Positions 53,263-61,784 of a stretch of DNA of 64,000 nt are shown here, one piece after another. Under the pieces are notes generated by a model. It was given only the letters and a program-made list of their open reading frames with translations. It was not told where the DNA came from and did no database searches. The translations under genes were made by a program, and so were the position numbers. Within the stretch, counting starts at the first letter, position 1. The number at the start of each line of letters is the position of its first letter. This stretch comes from Enterococcaceae bacterium (GTDB taxonomy: Bacteria > Bacillota > Bacilli > Lactobacillales > Enterococcaceae): assembly GCA_022649665.1 (NCBI GenBank), contig JALCOL010000007.1, forward strand, positions 1 through 64,000. Direction: 5' to 3'.

Positions 53263-53298
53263 AAAGATGGAAACCTTTCGTGGCTTCCATCTTTTTTT
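53263..53298 (+). terminator. Intrinsic terminator of rplJL
   Basis: AAAGATGGAAACC pairs with GGCTTCCATCTTT (one mismatch), followed by a T run. Confidence 0.9.
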
Positions 53299-53599
53299 AT
53301 TTCGCTAAAACCGATTTGACAACGATGATCTCGCTGTCTTCTAAGGCGCGCAGCGCGTGCATATCGCCGGGTGAGATCTGGACGATCATTCCGGGAATGA
53401 TTTCGACGTCGCGTGTGCCGTCGGAAAACAAAACCTTTCCTTTGAAAACGACGGCGATGCCGGAAAATTTTTCCGGACCTTTATGGAGCGGGACTTCGGC
53501 GCCTTTTTTCAAAATGACGTGCGAGACGACTTGGTTGGGATGTTCGATCAAATTTTCGACATGATCGATATCGCTGCTGCTGGTATAGATTTCCATCAT
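53297..53599 (-). CDS. Cupin-domain protein
   Basis: A 100-residue single cupin. Metal-site residues are sparse: PLHKGPEKFSGIAVVFKG in the first motif and PGMIVQISPGDMHALRAL in the second, each with one histidine. The function is unknown; a sensor or small enzyme is possible. GGAGGGATC lies before two adjacent ATG codons. Confidence 0.8.
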   Translation of the reverse strand: MMEIYTSSSDIDHVENLIEHPNQVVSHVILKKGAEVPLHKGPEKFSGIAVVFKGKVLFSDGTRDVEIIPGMIVQISPGDMHALRALEDSEIIVVKSVLAK

Positions 53600-53715
53600 G
53601 ATCCCTCCTCTTTCCAGCTAAACGTAGCATGATTTAAAAAAATTGACAAGAAAACTGCTGTCCAGCTTTTTCAAATCCCGCGAAAATGCTAAAGTGGAGG
53701 AAAGGGGAGCCGTTT

Positions 53716-54366
53716 ATGAAGAAAAAGCTGATGATCATTGGATATATCTCGCTGCTGCTGTTTGCGGTCGGCGACTTTTTGGTGCCGTATTTTTTGGGTC
53801 CGCGCTTGCCGAATTACGATCCGCTGACGAGCGTGATCAGTTTGATCGGCAAAGTCGGGAGTCCGACGCAACATATCTTTGCGCATGTCGAGATCGTCAC
53901 CGGGACGTTGGCGCTGATCGGGGCGCCGGCCGTTTATGAGACATTTGTTTCAAATTCGAGAAAAGCGGCAGCACTGCTTGCCGGGGGTGTGGCAGCATTT
54001 GGGATCGGCGAATGTATTTTCACTGGCGTTTTCAGTGTGAATCATCAAGTTCCGGGGATCACACTGGGAGATCTGATCCACGGTGCCGGTTCAGGGATCG
54101 GCTTGGTCGGCTTGCTGATCTTTCCATATATTTTAGCGCGATGCTATCGTGTGCTGAATCAATCCCGCCGTGCACAAGTTTATTTGGTGATTTTTGCAGT
54201 GGCACTGGTGACGGTCTCGCTGGACGGATTGTCGCAGCTTTTCAAATGGCATTATCGCGGCCTCATTCAGCGGATTTCTTTTGTATTTATTTATTTGCCG
54301 CCGGCTGCACTGGCGCTTGATCAATTGAAGCAACGTTTATTTCAAACGAAAAGCAGGGACTTGTGA
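53716..54366 (+). CDS. DUF998 membrane protein
   Basis: A 216-residue protein with about six membrane helices. The DYDPLTSVISLIG-like start (NYDPLTSVISLIGK) after the first helix fits the DUF998 family of unknown function. ATG 53716 is chosen from GGGGAGCC upstream. An extended -10 (TGCTAAAGT) lies near 53684. The stop lies inside a terminator stem. Confidence 0.78.
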   Translation: MKKKLMIIGYISLLLFAVGDFLVPYFLGPRLPNYDPLTSVISLIGKVGSPTQHIFAHVEIVTGTLALIGAPAVYETFVSNSRKAAALLAGGVAAFGIGECIFTGVFSVNHQVPGITLGDLIHGAGSGIGLVGLLIFPYILARCYRVLNQSRRAQVYLVIFAVALVTVSLDGLSQLFKWHYRGLIQRISFVFIYLPPAALALDQLKQRLFQTKSRDL

Positions 54367-54397
54367 CAAATCCGTCACAAGTCCCTGCTTTTTTTGA
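54350..54397. terminator. Bidirectional terminator between the DUF998 and ECF genes
   Basis: AAAGCAGGGACTTGTGAC pairs perfectly with its complement at 54374-54391. Confidence 0.93.
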
Positions 54398-54411
54398 ATG
54401 ATGTTTCAATG

Positions 54412-54944
54412 TTATTTTTTTACTCGCTGAAGCATCGGCAGCAAGATCGTTGCCGCGATGCCGCCGATCAGTGCAGTGATCAGCTGTGGTACAGAGAACA
54501 TCGTCGTGATCAGCTTCGTCTGCGGCGCAGGCAGCTGCAGGAAATAAGGCAGCAGACACTTTGTCACAGTCAAAAACAAGACGAGAAATTTGCAAACAGC
54601 ACCGATGACGGCAGCCGTGCCGTACTGCAGCCATTGATTTTTGATTGGGGTTTTTTGATGATCAAATGCCAAATCACGACCAATACGAGATTCCCGAGGA
54701 TGATAAAAGGGATCAGCGGCGGCAGTTTCGGCCCGATACCTAAAAGAAAAGCGAAGATCGGCGAGATCGCAGCGACGACGATGCCGCTTTTTGTATCGAT
54801 CAGAACTGTTGCGGCAATCAAAACGAAATTGACCAGAGAGCCGGTCACGAGTTGGCCGAGCGGCGCAGAGAGACTTTGAAAAATGATCAAGATCGCCACG
54901 AACAATGCTGTTTGGACGATCCACTTGGCAGGTGAAGTTTTCAT
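54412..54944 (-). pseudogene. ECF transporter S component, frameshifted
   Basis: Two overlapping minus-strand frames together make one membrane protein of about 177 residues. The first frame (from ATG 54944, MKTSPAKWIVQTALF) gives four or five helices and ends near WHLIIKK. The next frame continues with IKNQWLQYGTAAVIGAV to the natural end at 54412. The change of frame lies in a run of six A then four C (minus strand, about 54645). One extra base there restores the protein. The fold and size fit an ECF-type S component; its vitamin is unknown. It may be a real loss, a phase-variable tract or a sequencing error. Confidence 0.75.
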
Positions 54945-54982
54945 AAGTGGCTAGCTTCTTTCTATTTTATAATTCTTCGACT

Positions 54983-56704
54983 TTATAATTCTTCGACGTT
55001 GTGGACAGTGTGCAGTTGATGATGGGCGAGTTCAGAGAGCGGCTTCCGGTAGTATTCGCGATAGATCTCTTGGATCGAAGGATTTTCATGCGAGAAGCGG
55101 AGCTGATCATGCATATCCAGCTTGTACAGTGTTGGTGCGCGTCTGGCCGCCATTTCCTCGCCGTCGCAGATCGGCTGACCGCCGCCGCCGACGCAGCCGC
55201 CTGGACAAGCCATGATCTCAACGAAGTCAAATTGGCATTTGCCGTCTTTCAGATCTTCGATCAGCTGACGGGTATTGGCAAGTCCGCTGACAACGGCCGC
55301 CCGGATCGGTTTGCCGCCAAGTTCGATGGTGACTTCTTTACGACCGTTTTGCCCGCGGACCGCTTTGAAATGGTCCGGTTCGGGATTTTTACCGTTGACT
55401 AGATAATAAGCGGTTCGCAAAGCGGCCTCCATTACCCCGCCAGTTGCACCGAAGATCACACCGGCACCGCTCCCGGTTCCAAGCGGCGAATCCAGCTCGA
55501 TTTCTTCAAAGTCGCGCGGATCCAAAAAGTCGCTTTTCACCATCCGGTCGAGCTCGCGAGTCGTAAGGGCAACGTCAACATCGGCCGTGCCAAAATCATT
55601 TTTCATACTTGGCAGAGCAGCCTCTTCTTTTTTTGCTAAGCAAGGCATGATCGAAACCGAGAAAACTTTTTTCGGATCGAGATTTTTTTGTTTGGCAAAC
55701 CAGTTTTTCGTCACTGCCCCGAACATTTGCTGTGGGGATTTTGCGGTTGAAAGATGATCTGCCAGTTCAGGAAACTCTAATTTGGTAAAACGTACCCAAC
55801 CTGGGCAGCAGGAAGTGAACATCGGCAAGTCTTCGGGATTTTTTTGCTGGATGAACTCAAGAAATTCTGAACCTTCCTCCATGATCGTCAAATCGGCACT
55901 GAAAGTCGTATCAAAAACATAGTCAAAGCCCATATGTTTCAAAACAGCTCCCAGGCGTTCTACGGTCGCTTCTTCGGGCGTCATATGGAACGCTTCGCCC
56001 CAAGCCGTTCGGATCGCTGGCGCGATCTGAACGACCGTCGTGATCTCAGGATCGGCGATCGCATCGATCACTTGCTGGATGTCGTCGCGTTCATGCAAGG
56101 CGCCGACTGGACAATGCGTGATGCACTGCCCGCAAAGCGAACAATTGGCTTGTTCGATCGGTTTGTTGTGATGGACCTTGACGGTTGCCTGGGTTCCCGG
56201 GTAAGCGACATCCCAAACGTTGAGCGATTGGATATTGTCGCAGACTTGGATGCAGCGCATGCATTTGATGCACTTGCTGTTGTCGCGGATCAGCGGAAAA
56301 TTCTGCGGCCACGGCATCGTATCATATTTTTTGTCAAAATTTTCCTGGACTACTCCCAGCATATTGGAAAGGTCGCGCAAAGTACAATTGTCTCCGCGCA
56401 CACAGCTCGTACATTCCACTTTATGCTGGCTCAAAATCAGCTCGACATTATTTCGGCGGGCCGCTCGCACGGCAGGACTGTTGGTCCGGATCTCCATGTC
56501 ATCAGCGGCCGGCGTGTTGCAGGCAGCGACCAGCTGATCTTTTCCTTCAACTTCAACAACACAGACGCGGCAGGCGCCGATCTCATTTAAATCTTTATAG
56601 TAGCAAAGCGTCGGGATATGGATCTTGGCTTGTTTGGCAGCCTCCAAGATCGTTGTTCCCGCCGGAACTTCAATCGCTCGATTATCGATCGTCAGTTTTA
56701 CCAT
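54983..56704 (-). CDS. [FeFe] hydrogenase catalytic subunit (group A, NADH-linked type)
   Basis: A 573-residue [FeFe] hydrogenase. In order: a [2Fe-2S] domain (Cys34, Cys45, Cys48, Cys62), a His-Cys3 [4Fe-4S] site (His94, Cys98, Cys101, Cys107), two [4Fe-4S] ferredoxin motifs (Cys145/148/151/155 and Cys188/191/194/198), and the H-cluster domain. The H-cluster motifs are complete: TSCCPGW (Cys299, Cys300), MPCLAKKEE (Cys355) and EIMACPGGCVGGGGQP (Cys500, Cys504). It should evolve or oxidise H2 in the cytoplasm. Its ATG overlaps the end of the upstream electron-module gene. The maturases HydE, HydF and HydG are not in the window. A short C-terminal small-subunit-like segment is present. Confidence 0.94.
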   Translation of the reverse strand: MVKLTIDNRAIEVPAGTTILEAAKQAKIHIPTLCYYKDLNEIGACRVCVVEVEGKDQLVAACNTPAADDMEIRTNSPAVRAARRNNVELILSQHKVECTSCVRGDNCTLRDLSNMLGVVQENFDKKYDTMPWPQNFPLIRDNSKCIKCMRCIQVCDNIQSLNVWDVAYPGTQATVKVHHNKPIEQANCSLCGQCITHCPVGALHERDDIQQVIDAIADPEITTVVQIAPAIRTAWGEAFHMTPEEATVERLGAVLKHMGFDYVFDTTFSADLTIMEEGSEFLEFIQQKNPEDLPMFTSCCPGWVRFTKLEFPELADHLSTAKSPQQMFGAVTKNWFAKQKNLDPKKVFSVSIMPCLAKKEEAALPSMKNDFGTADVDVALTTRELDRMVKSDFLDPRDFEEIELDSPLGTGSGAGVIFGATGGVMEAALRTAYYLVNGKNPEPDHFKAVRGQNGRKEVTIELGGKPIRAAVVSGLANTRQLIEDLKDGKCQFDFVEIMACPGGCVGGGGQPICDGEEMAARRAPTLYKLDMHDQLRFSHENPSIQEIYREYYRKPLSELAHHQLHTVHNVEEL

Positions 56705-58526
56705 GATTGTTTTCTCCCTCCACGAAAGGCTCCATAGCCAAAATGATCACAGCGCAAGCAGCGGGACGCTTCTTGCAGTGCTTCTTCTTCCGAATTCGGC
56801 AATTCGATATCTTTGAAGTCGTGTTTGCGCTCTTCAGCGGCCCGTTCATGCAGTTCGACACGCCCGCACGGAACACGGTCATGGAGCAGCGGAGCCGGGA
56901 TCTCGACGTCAGTTTGGATCTGATGATCGAAGCCCAGATGTTGATCGATATTGGCAGCTGCTACTTTGCCGGCTGCGATCGCTTTGATCACGGTCGCCGG
57001 ACCAGTCACACAGTCGCCCCCGAGAAGACTTTCGGCATTTCATCGAATTGAGTTTCTTGATTTGGAACTAAACGTCCCCATTTTTCCGGCAGGCCGACTT
57101 CAGCGAAAACTTCGCTGTCGATACTTTGGCCGATCGAAACAATGACGATATCCGCATCGACTTTGACTTTCGGAATGTCGGCTTTGCGCGGTGCAGGGCG
57201 GCCGTTTTTATCGTAAGGACCGATGATCTGCGGTTGGAGCCAGATTCCAGTCACATCTTCATTCGCGTCGGTTTCGATCGAAACTGGCGCCATCAGTTCC
57301 ATGACATCACATCCTTCGGCGATCGCGCCTTCGACTTCAGCCGGCAGCGCCGTCATATCTTCTTGCCGCCGCCGGTAAGCGATGTGAACGATCTCGGCAC
57401 CTAAACGGACGGAAGTTCTGGCCACATCCATCGCGACATTGCCGCCGCCGACAACAACGACGCGTTTGTCTTTGAAGTCCGGCATTTTTCCATCGCCGAT
57501 CGCACGCAGCATTTCAACAGCGGAGAAGACGCCGCGGCCCTCTTCGCCCGGGATATTCAAATGTTTTTCTGCATGGGCGCCGATCGCAACATAGATCGCG
57601 TCAAAGTCGCGCTGGAGACGTTTGAAGTTGCTTGGCTCATTAATGTCCGTATCGGTCTTGATATCAACGCCGGTACTCAAGATCAAATCGATATCACGCT
57701 GCAGATTTTCACGGTTCAAGCGGTAGCTCGGGATCCCGTAGCGCAGCATGCCGCCCAACTGCTGGCGTTTTTCAAACACGGTCGTATCGTGGCCCATCAG
57801 CTGCAGATAGAAAGCGGCTGTCAAACCGCTTGGTCCGCCGCCGATGATCGCGATCGTTTTGCCGGTCTTCGGATACGGCTGCATCGGCAGCGCGTCCCCG
57901 CCGTTTTCAACGGCAAATTCTTTCAAGCCGCGGATATTGATGCTGCGATCCAGCATATTCCGCCGGCATTTATTTTCGCATGGATGCTCGCAGACATATG
58001 CGCAAGCTGTGGGGAAGGGGTTATCTTTGCGGATCACTTTCAAGGCGTCGGAGTTGCGGTGGTCGCTGATCAGCGCAACATATCCCGGGATATCAACTTC
58101 AGCCGGGCATTCTTCAACACATGGAATGCCTTGATGTTCACTCAAGCAGTACCCGTTGGCAACATGGTTCTCAAAGTCAGAACGGAAGGCGACCACGCAA
58201 CGCAAAACTTCGGACGCTGCTTGGAAGCCGATCGCGCAATCCGCTGAATTTTTGATATTTCGCGCAGTTCTTTCGATCAAATCGATCGTTTTGTCCGAAC
58301 CCTCGCCATGGAGGACCTCATCTAAGAGGGTGCGCAATTGACCGAGACCGATTCGGCAAGGGACACATTTCCCGCAGCTTTGGCTGTGACAGAGATGGAC
58401 AAATGCAGAAGCTACTTCGACAGGGCACAGATTGGGCGCAGCAAAAACACGCCGCTGAATGTTTTGATACAGCTCTTCAGTGACTTTTTCGGCATACGCC
58501 TGTGAATGCAATGATAGTCTGTTCAT
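56698..58526 (-). pseudogene. NuoF/GltD-type NAD(P)H electron module of the hydrogenase, split by a frameshift
   Basis: Frame 1 (58526 to 57006) encodes 506 residues: an N-terminal NuoF-like [4Fe-4S] domain (Cys51, Cys54, Cys57, Cys97), a cysteine-rich GltD-type domain (CVEECPAEVDIPGY, CEHPCENKC), an FAD site (IAIIGGGPSGLTAA) and an NAD(P) site (VVVVGGGNVAMDVA). It stops after FSGATV. Frame 2 (57009 to 56698) continues with TGPATVIKAIAAGKVAA to the end. One extra G in the G5 tract at about 57018 gives SGGDCVTGPATV, the family sequence. The product would pass electrons between NAD(P)H and the hydrogenase. Whether it is a true mutation or sequencing error is open. Confidence 0.82.
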
Positions 58527-58597
58527 GAGTGGTAGACGCTCCTTTTTGTGAGAATGAAAATCAACATTACGTAGTTTTTTTATAAAGACTTTCCATT

Positions 58598-58626
58598 ATT
58601 TTATTATGAAATGAAAGGGATTGCAA
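58598..58626 (-). promoter_or_regulatory. Promoter of the hydrogenase operon
   Basis: On the minus strand TTGCAA (58626-58621) and TAAAAT (58603-58598) are 17 bp apart, with about 65 nt of leader before the ATG. Confidence 0.78.
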
Positions 58627-58631
58627 TCCCT
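58616..58631. promoter_or_regulatory. Perfect 16-bp palindrome over the hydrogenase -35 box
   Basis: AGGGATTGCAATCCCT is fully self-complementary and its centre TTGCAA is the -35 hexamer. It is a candidate repressor operator; the binding protein is not known. TTCACAA half-sites of Rex type lie upstream at 58661-58667 and 58700-58706. Confidence 0.7.
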
Positions 58632-58798
58632 CAATATTCATTTTCCTTCATATTAGTAAATTCACAAGATAATTAATCGTTTTGTTATATAAAATTCATT
58701 TCACAAAAGGGCCGTTAAGCAAGCGAAATATTGGAACGAATCGTCCCTAATATTTTTTAGTATCCCTAATTTTTTTTAATTATTCAAGCGGAAAACCA

Positions 58799-58827
58799 TT
58801 GACATTCGGCAGGTTTGGCGGTAGAAT
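58799..58827 (+). promoter_or_regulatory. Promoter of feoAB
   Basis: TTGACA at 58799-58804 and TAGAAT at 58822-58827 with a 17-bp spacer. Confidence 0.88.
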
Positions 58828-58833
58828 AGCCAG

Positions 58834-58852
58834 TGAGAATGATTATCACTTA
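58834..58852 (+). promoter_or_regulatory. Fur box of feoAB
   Basis: TGAGAATGATTATCACTTA matches the Fur inverted repeat (GATAATGATTATCATTATC type) and sits at the expected transcription start, so iron-loaded Fur would repress feoAB. Confidence 0.87.
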
Positions 58853-58877
58853 CTATTGCGATGGGAGCGGAAGTTAA

Positions 58878-59336
58878 ATGAAGTTGTCAGATGCTGCATT
58901 GAACCAAGTATATACGATCACCGGATTCCACGGGTTCGCCGGGCAAGAAAGGCATTTGCATAATCTCGGATTGATCATCGGCGCGAATGTTCGATTGGTC
59001 ACAATGCATAAGGATGCCGGAATTTTATTGATCCAAAACTCGCGTTTGGCTTTATCCAGAAAATTGTTGAGCAGCATCGATGTCGAAGAAGGTGAAATCG
59101 CCCATCGAGAACGAATGCCGCTTTCCAAAGCAAAATTAGGAACGACCGGCAAAGTTGCCGCGATCATCGGTTCAGCAGATATCAAGCGGCGGATCATTGA
59201 TAAGGGGATCACGAAGGGGACTGAGATCACCGTGAATAAAATCGCGCCGCTCGGCGACCCGCTCGAAGTTCAAGTCAGAGGATACAAAATGAATTTACGA
59301 AAAGAAGAAGCAGATTTGATCATGGTGGAGGTCTAG
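58878..59336 (+). CDS. feoA: FeoA-domain protein with two FeoA domains
   Basis: A 152-residue protein made of two SH3-like FeoA domains in tandem (about 3-75 and 80-152), roughly twice the usual FeoA length. The second domain has TGKVAAIIGSADIKRRIIDKGITKGTEI. It supports ferrous iron uptake by FeoB. GGGAGCGGAAG lies before the ATG. feoB starts three bases after its stop. Confidence 0.88.
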   Translation: MKLSDAALNQVYTITGFHGFAGQERHLHNLGLIIGANVRLVTMHKDAGILLIQNSRLALSRKLLSSIDVEEGEIAHRERMPLSKAKLGTTGKVAAIIGSADIKRRIIDKGITKGTEITVNKIAPLGDPLEVQVRGYKMNLRKEEADLIMVEV

Positions 59337-59339
59337 TTG

Positions 59340-61499
59340 ATGAAAAATGAAAAAAAAATCAATGTTGCGCTCGCCGGCAATCCGAACAGCGGGAAGACGA
59401 GCTTGTTCAACGGATTGACCGGAGCTGCTCAATATGTTGGGAACTGGCCTGGGGTTACGGTTGAAAAAAAATCTGGTGTTTACCGCAATGATTCACGAAT
59501 CGTCATTCAGGATCTTCCTGGTTGCTATTCGCTTTCCCCGTACACTTCAGAAGAGATCGTTTCGCGGGATTATTTGATCCAAGGAAATCCGGATGCAGTC
59601 GTCGATGTTGTTGATGTAACGAATTTAGAACGTCATCTATACTTGACGACGCAGTTGATCGAAACTGGTCATCCGGTCGTGATGGCGCTTAATATGATCG
59701 ACTTGCTGGAAAAAGATAAAAAAGCCGGTATCAACGTTGAGAAACTTTCTTATGCATTGGGGATCCCAGTCATTGAAACAAGCGCCGTCAAAAATAAAGG
59801 ATTAGTCCAATTGATGGAAGCTGTTGCTAAGCGCGTTGAAGACTCATCTGCTAAGATCCAATATCCGGACTACAGCAGTCAAGTCGAAAGCGCCTTGTCT
59901 GAAATCGGCAAAGTGATCAAAGACAATGTTGCGCCGGACAAGCTTCGCTGGTACAGCATCAAACTTTTTGAACGCGATGACAAAGCAAAAAAAGAAGTCG
60001 AGCTGAATGGCAAACAGCTGCAAGACATCGAAGACATCATCGGGATCGTCGAAAAGTTGAAGATGGATGATTCTGAGTCGGTCATCGTCAATGAGCGCTA
60101 TGATTACATCCATCGCGTCGTTGAACTATGCATGGTCGACCGCTCAGTAGCTGCGGCGAACTTGACGGACAAGATCGACCGCATCATCACCAATAAATGG
60201 CTTTCGGTTCCGATTTTTGCCTTGATCATGTGGGCAGTCTACTACTTGTCGATCCAAACGGTCGGCACGTGGGGAACAGATTGGATCAATGATCAGCTTT
60301 TCGGGAAATGGGTTCCTGATTTTCTGAATACTTGGATGCAGAACATGAACGTCGCCGCATGGCTGCAGGACTTGGTACTGAACGGTGTCATCGCCGGTGT
60401 CGGCGCAGTCCTCGGCTTCCTGCCGCAGATCGTTGTATTGTTCCTCTGTTTGAGCTTTTTGGAAGATTGCGGCTACATGGCGCGGATCGCTTTTGTTATG
60501 GACCGGATCTTCCGCAAAGTCGGGCTTTCCGGCAAACAATTCATTCCAATGCTGATCGCAACAGGCTGCGGTGTTCCAGCAGTGACGGCTACTCGAACGA
60601 TCGAAAATGAACAAGATCGCCGGATCTCGATCATGGTCACGACATTCATTCCTTGTTCGGCGAAATTGCCGATCATCGGCTTGATCGCCGGCGCCTTCTT
60701 CCCGCATTCCAGCTGGGTCGCGCCTTCTGCATACTTTGTCGGGATCGCTGCGATCATCCTTTCGGGGATCGGTTTGAAGAAAACACGCTTCTTCTCTGCA
60801 GATGCCGCACCATTCATCATGGAACTGCCAAACTACCATCTGCCGAACTTGCGCAATGCGCTCCTGCAAACTTGGGATAAAGCAAAGGGCTTCATTCATA
60901 AAGCTGGAACGATCATCTTCGTTTCCAGTATCGGGATCTGGTTCTTATCTACGTATAATTTCCGTCTGCAAAATGCCGGCGAATCCAACAGCATTTTAGC
61001 CAATATCGGACATGTCGTTGCCCCGATCTTTAAGCCATTAGGCTGGGGAACTTGGCAAAATACCGTGGCCGTCTTTACCGGACTGGTCGCGAAAGAAAAT
61101 CTGCTCGGGACGCTTGGGATCCTCTTCGGGTCACAAGTTGCCAGTGAAAACGGCACCGAGATCTGGACGCAATTGCGGGCTGCGATCTCGCCGGTAGCCG
61201 GCTACTCGTTTTTGATCTTCAATCTGCTTTGTGCGCCATGTTTCGCTGCGATCGGTTCGATGTACCGCGAAATGGGCAGTGCAAAATGGACTTGGGGTGC
61301 GATCGCTTATCAATGCGGTCTGGCTTATGCAGTCAGCTTTGTGATCTATCAAATCGGCTCAGTCCTCTTTGAAGGAGCAGCTTTCAATATTGCTACGATC
61401 TTGGCACTTCTAGTTATCGCGCTCGGCATCTACTTCATCGTTAGAAAACCGAAAGCACGTCAACATTCTTTGGGAAAATTAGCGAATGATGCGCTTTAA
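59340..61499 (+). CDS. feoB: Ferrous iron transport protein B
   Basis: A 719-residue FeoB. The N-terminal G domain has GNPNSGKTSLFNGLTG (G1), GNWPGVTVEKK (switch I), DLPGCYSL (G3) and NMIDLLEK (G4). The membrane part carries the two Gate motifs with Cys residues (ATGCGVPAVTATRT and FNLLCAPCFAAIG). It imports Fe2+. ATG 59340 is preferred, as GGAGG at 59327-59331 is spaced eight bases; a TTG at 59337 is possible. Confidence 0.95.
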   Translation: MKNEKKINVALAGNPNSGKTSLFNGLTGAAQYVGNWPGVTVEKKSGVYRNDSRIVIQDLPGCYSLSPYTSEEIVSRDYLIQGNPDAVVDVVDVTNLERHLYLTTQLIETGHPVVMALNMIDLLEKDKKAGINVEKLSYALGIPVIETSAVKNKGLVQLMEAVAKRVEDSSAKIQYPDYSSQVESALSEIGKVIKDNVAPDKLRWYSIKLFERDDKAKKEVELNGKQLQDIEDIIGIVEKLKMDDSESVIVNERYDYIHRVVELCMVDRSVAAANLTDKIDRIITNKWLSVPIFALIMWAVYYLSIQTVGTWGTDWINDQLFGKWVPDFLNTWMQNMNVAAWLQDLVLNGVIAGVGAVLGFLPQIVVLFLCLSFLEDCGYMARIAFVMDRIFRKVGLSGKQFIPMLIATGCGVPAVTATRTIENEQDRRISIMVTTFIPCSAKLPIIGLIAGAFFPHSSWVAPSAYFVGIAAIILSGIGLKKTRFFSADAAPFIMELPNYHLPNLRNALLQTWDKAKGFIHKAGTIIFVSSIGIWFLSTYNFRLQNAGESNSILANIGHVVAPIFKPLGWGTWQNTVAVFTGLVAKENLLGTLGILFGSQVASENGTEIWTQLRAAISPVAGYSFLIFNLLCAPCFAAIGSMYREMGSAKWTWGAIAYQCGLAYAVSFVIYQIGSVLFEGAAFNIATILALLVIALGIYFIVRKPKARQHSLGKLANDAL

Positions 61500-61524
61500 G
61501 AATTTTTGAAAGAAGGAATTGAAA

Positions 61525-61677
61525 ATGGGTACATTCATTATTGCAGCAATTCTGTTCGGTAGTGCGGGCTATGTCGTTTACCGTCGTTTCAAAAATGGTC
61601 CGGAATGCGACGATGCATCATGCAACTGCGGCTGTTCTGTCAATAAAAAGAAAGTCCGCAAACTGAAAAAATCATAA
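61525..61677 (+). CDS. FeoB-associated Cys-rich membrane protein
   Basis: A 50-residue protein with one N-terminal membrane helix and a cysteine cluster (CDDASCNCGC), ending in a lysine-rich tail. It matches the small proteins that follow feoB in many Firmicutes. The role is unproven; iron delivery or stabilising FeoB is suggested. AAGGAA lies before the ATG. A terminator follows. Confidence 0.87.
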   Translation: MGTFIIAAILFGSAGYVVYRRFKNGPECDDASCNCGCSVNKKKVRKLKKS

Positions 61678-61682
61678 GAAAA

Positions 61683-61718
61683 AAGATGCTGCCGAAAAAA
61701 ACGGCGGCATCTTTTTTG
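61683..61718 (+). terminator. Intrinsic terminator of the feo operon
   Basis: AAAGATGCTGCCG pairs with CGGCGGCATCTTT (one mismatch), followed by a T run. Confidence 0.9.
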
Positions 61719-61784
61719 CGTTTCGATTTCCTTTACAATTGAAGAGAAACTACTTATGCTTAGAAGTAGATAGGGGTGAAGGTA

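Larger units (their letters stand above)
58527..58877. other. Intergenic region between the hydrogenase and feo operons
   Basis: An AT-rich 351-bp divergent region. It holds the hydrogenase promoter and palindrome (58598-58631), two TTCACAA motifs, and the feo promoter and Fur box (58799-58852). No gene was recognised in it. Confidence 0.75.

Noticed and set aside
54640-54660. Programmed -1 frameshift on the A6C run of the ECF gene
   Set aside because: The codon phase reads AAA AAA CCC, so the heptamer is not in the A AAA AAC register required for tandem slippage, and no stimulatory structure was seen. An indel is simpler, though not excluded.
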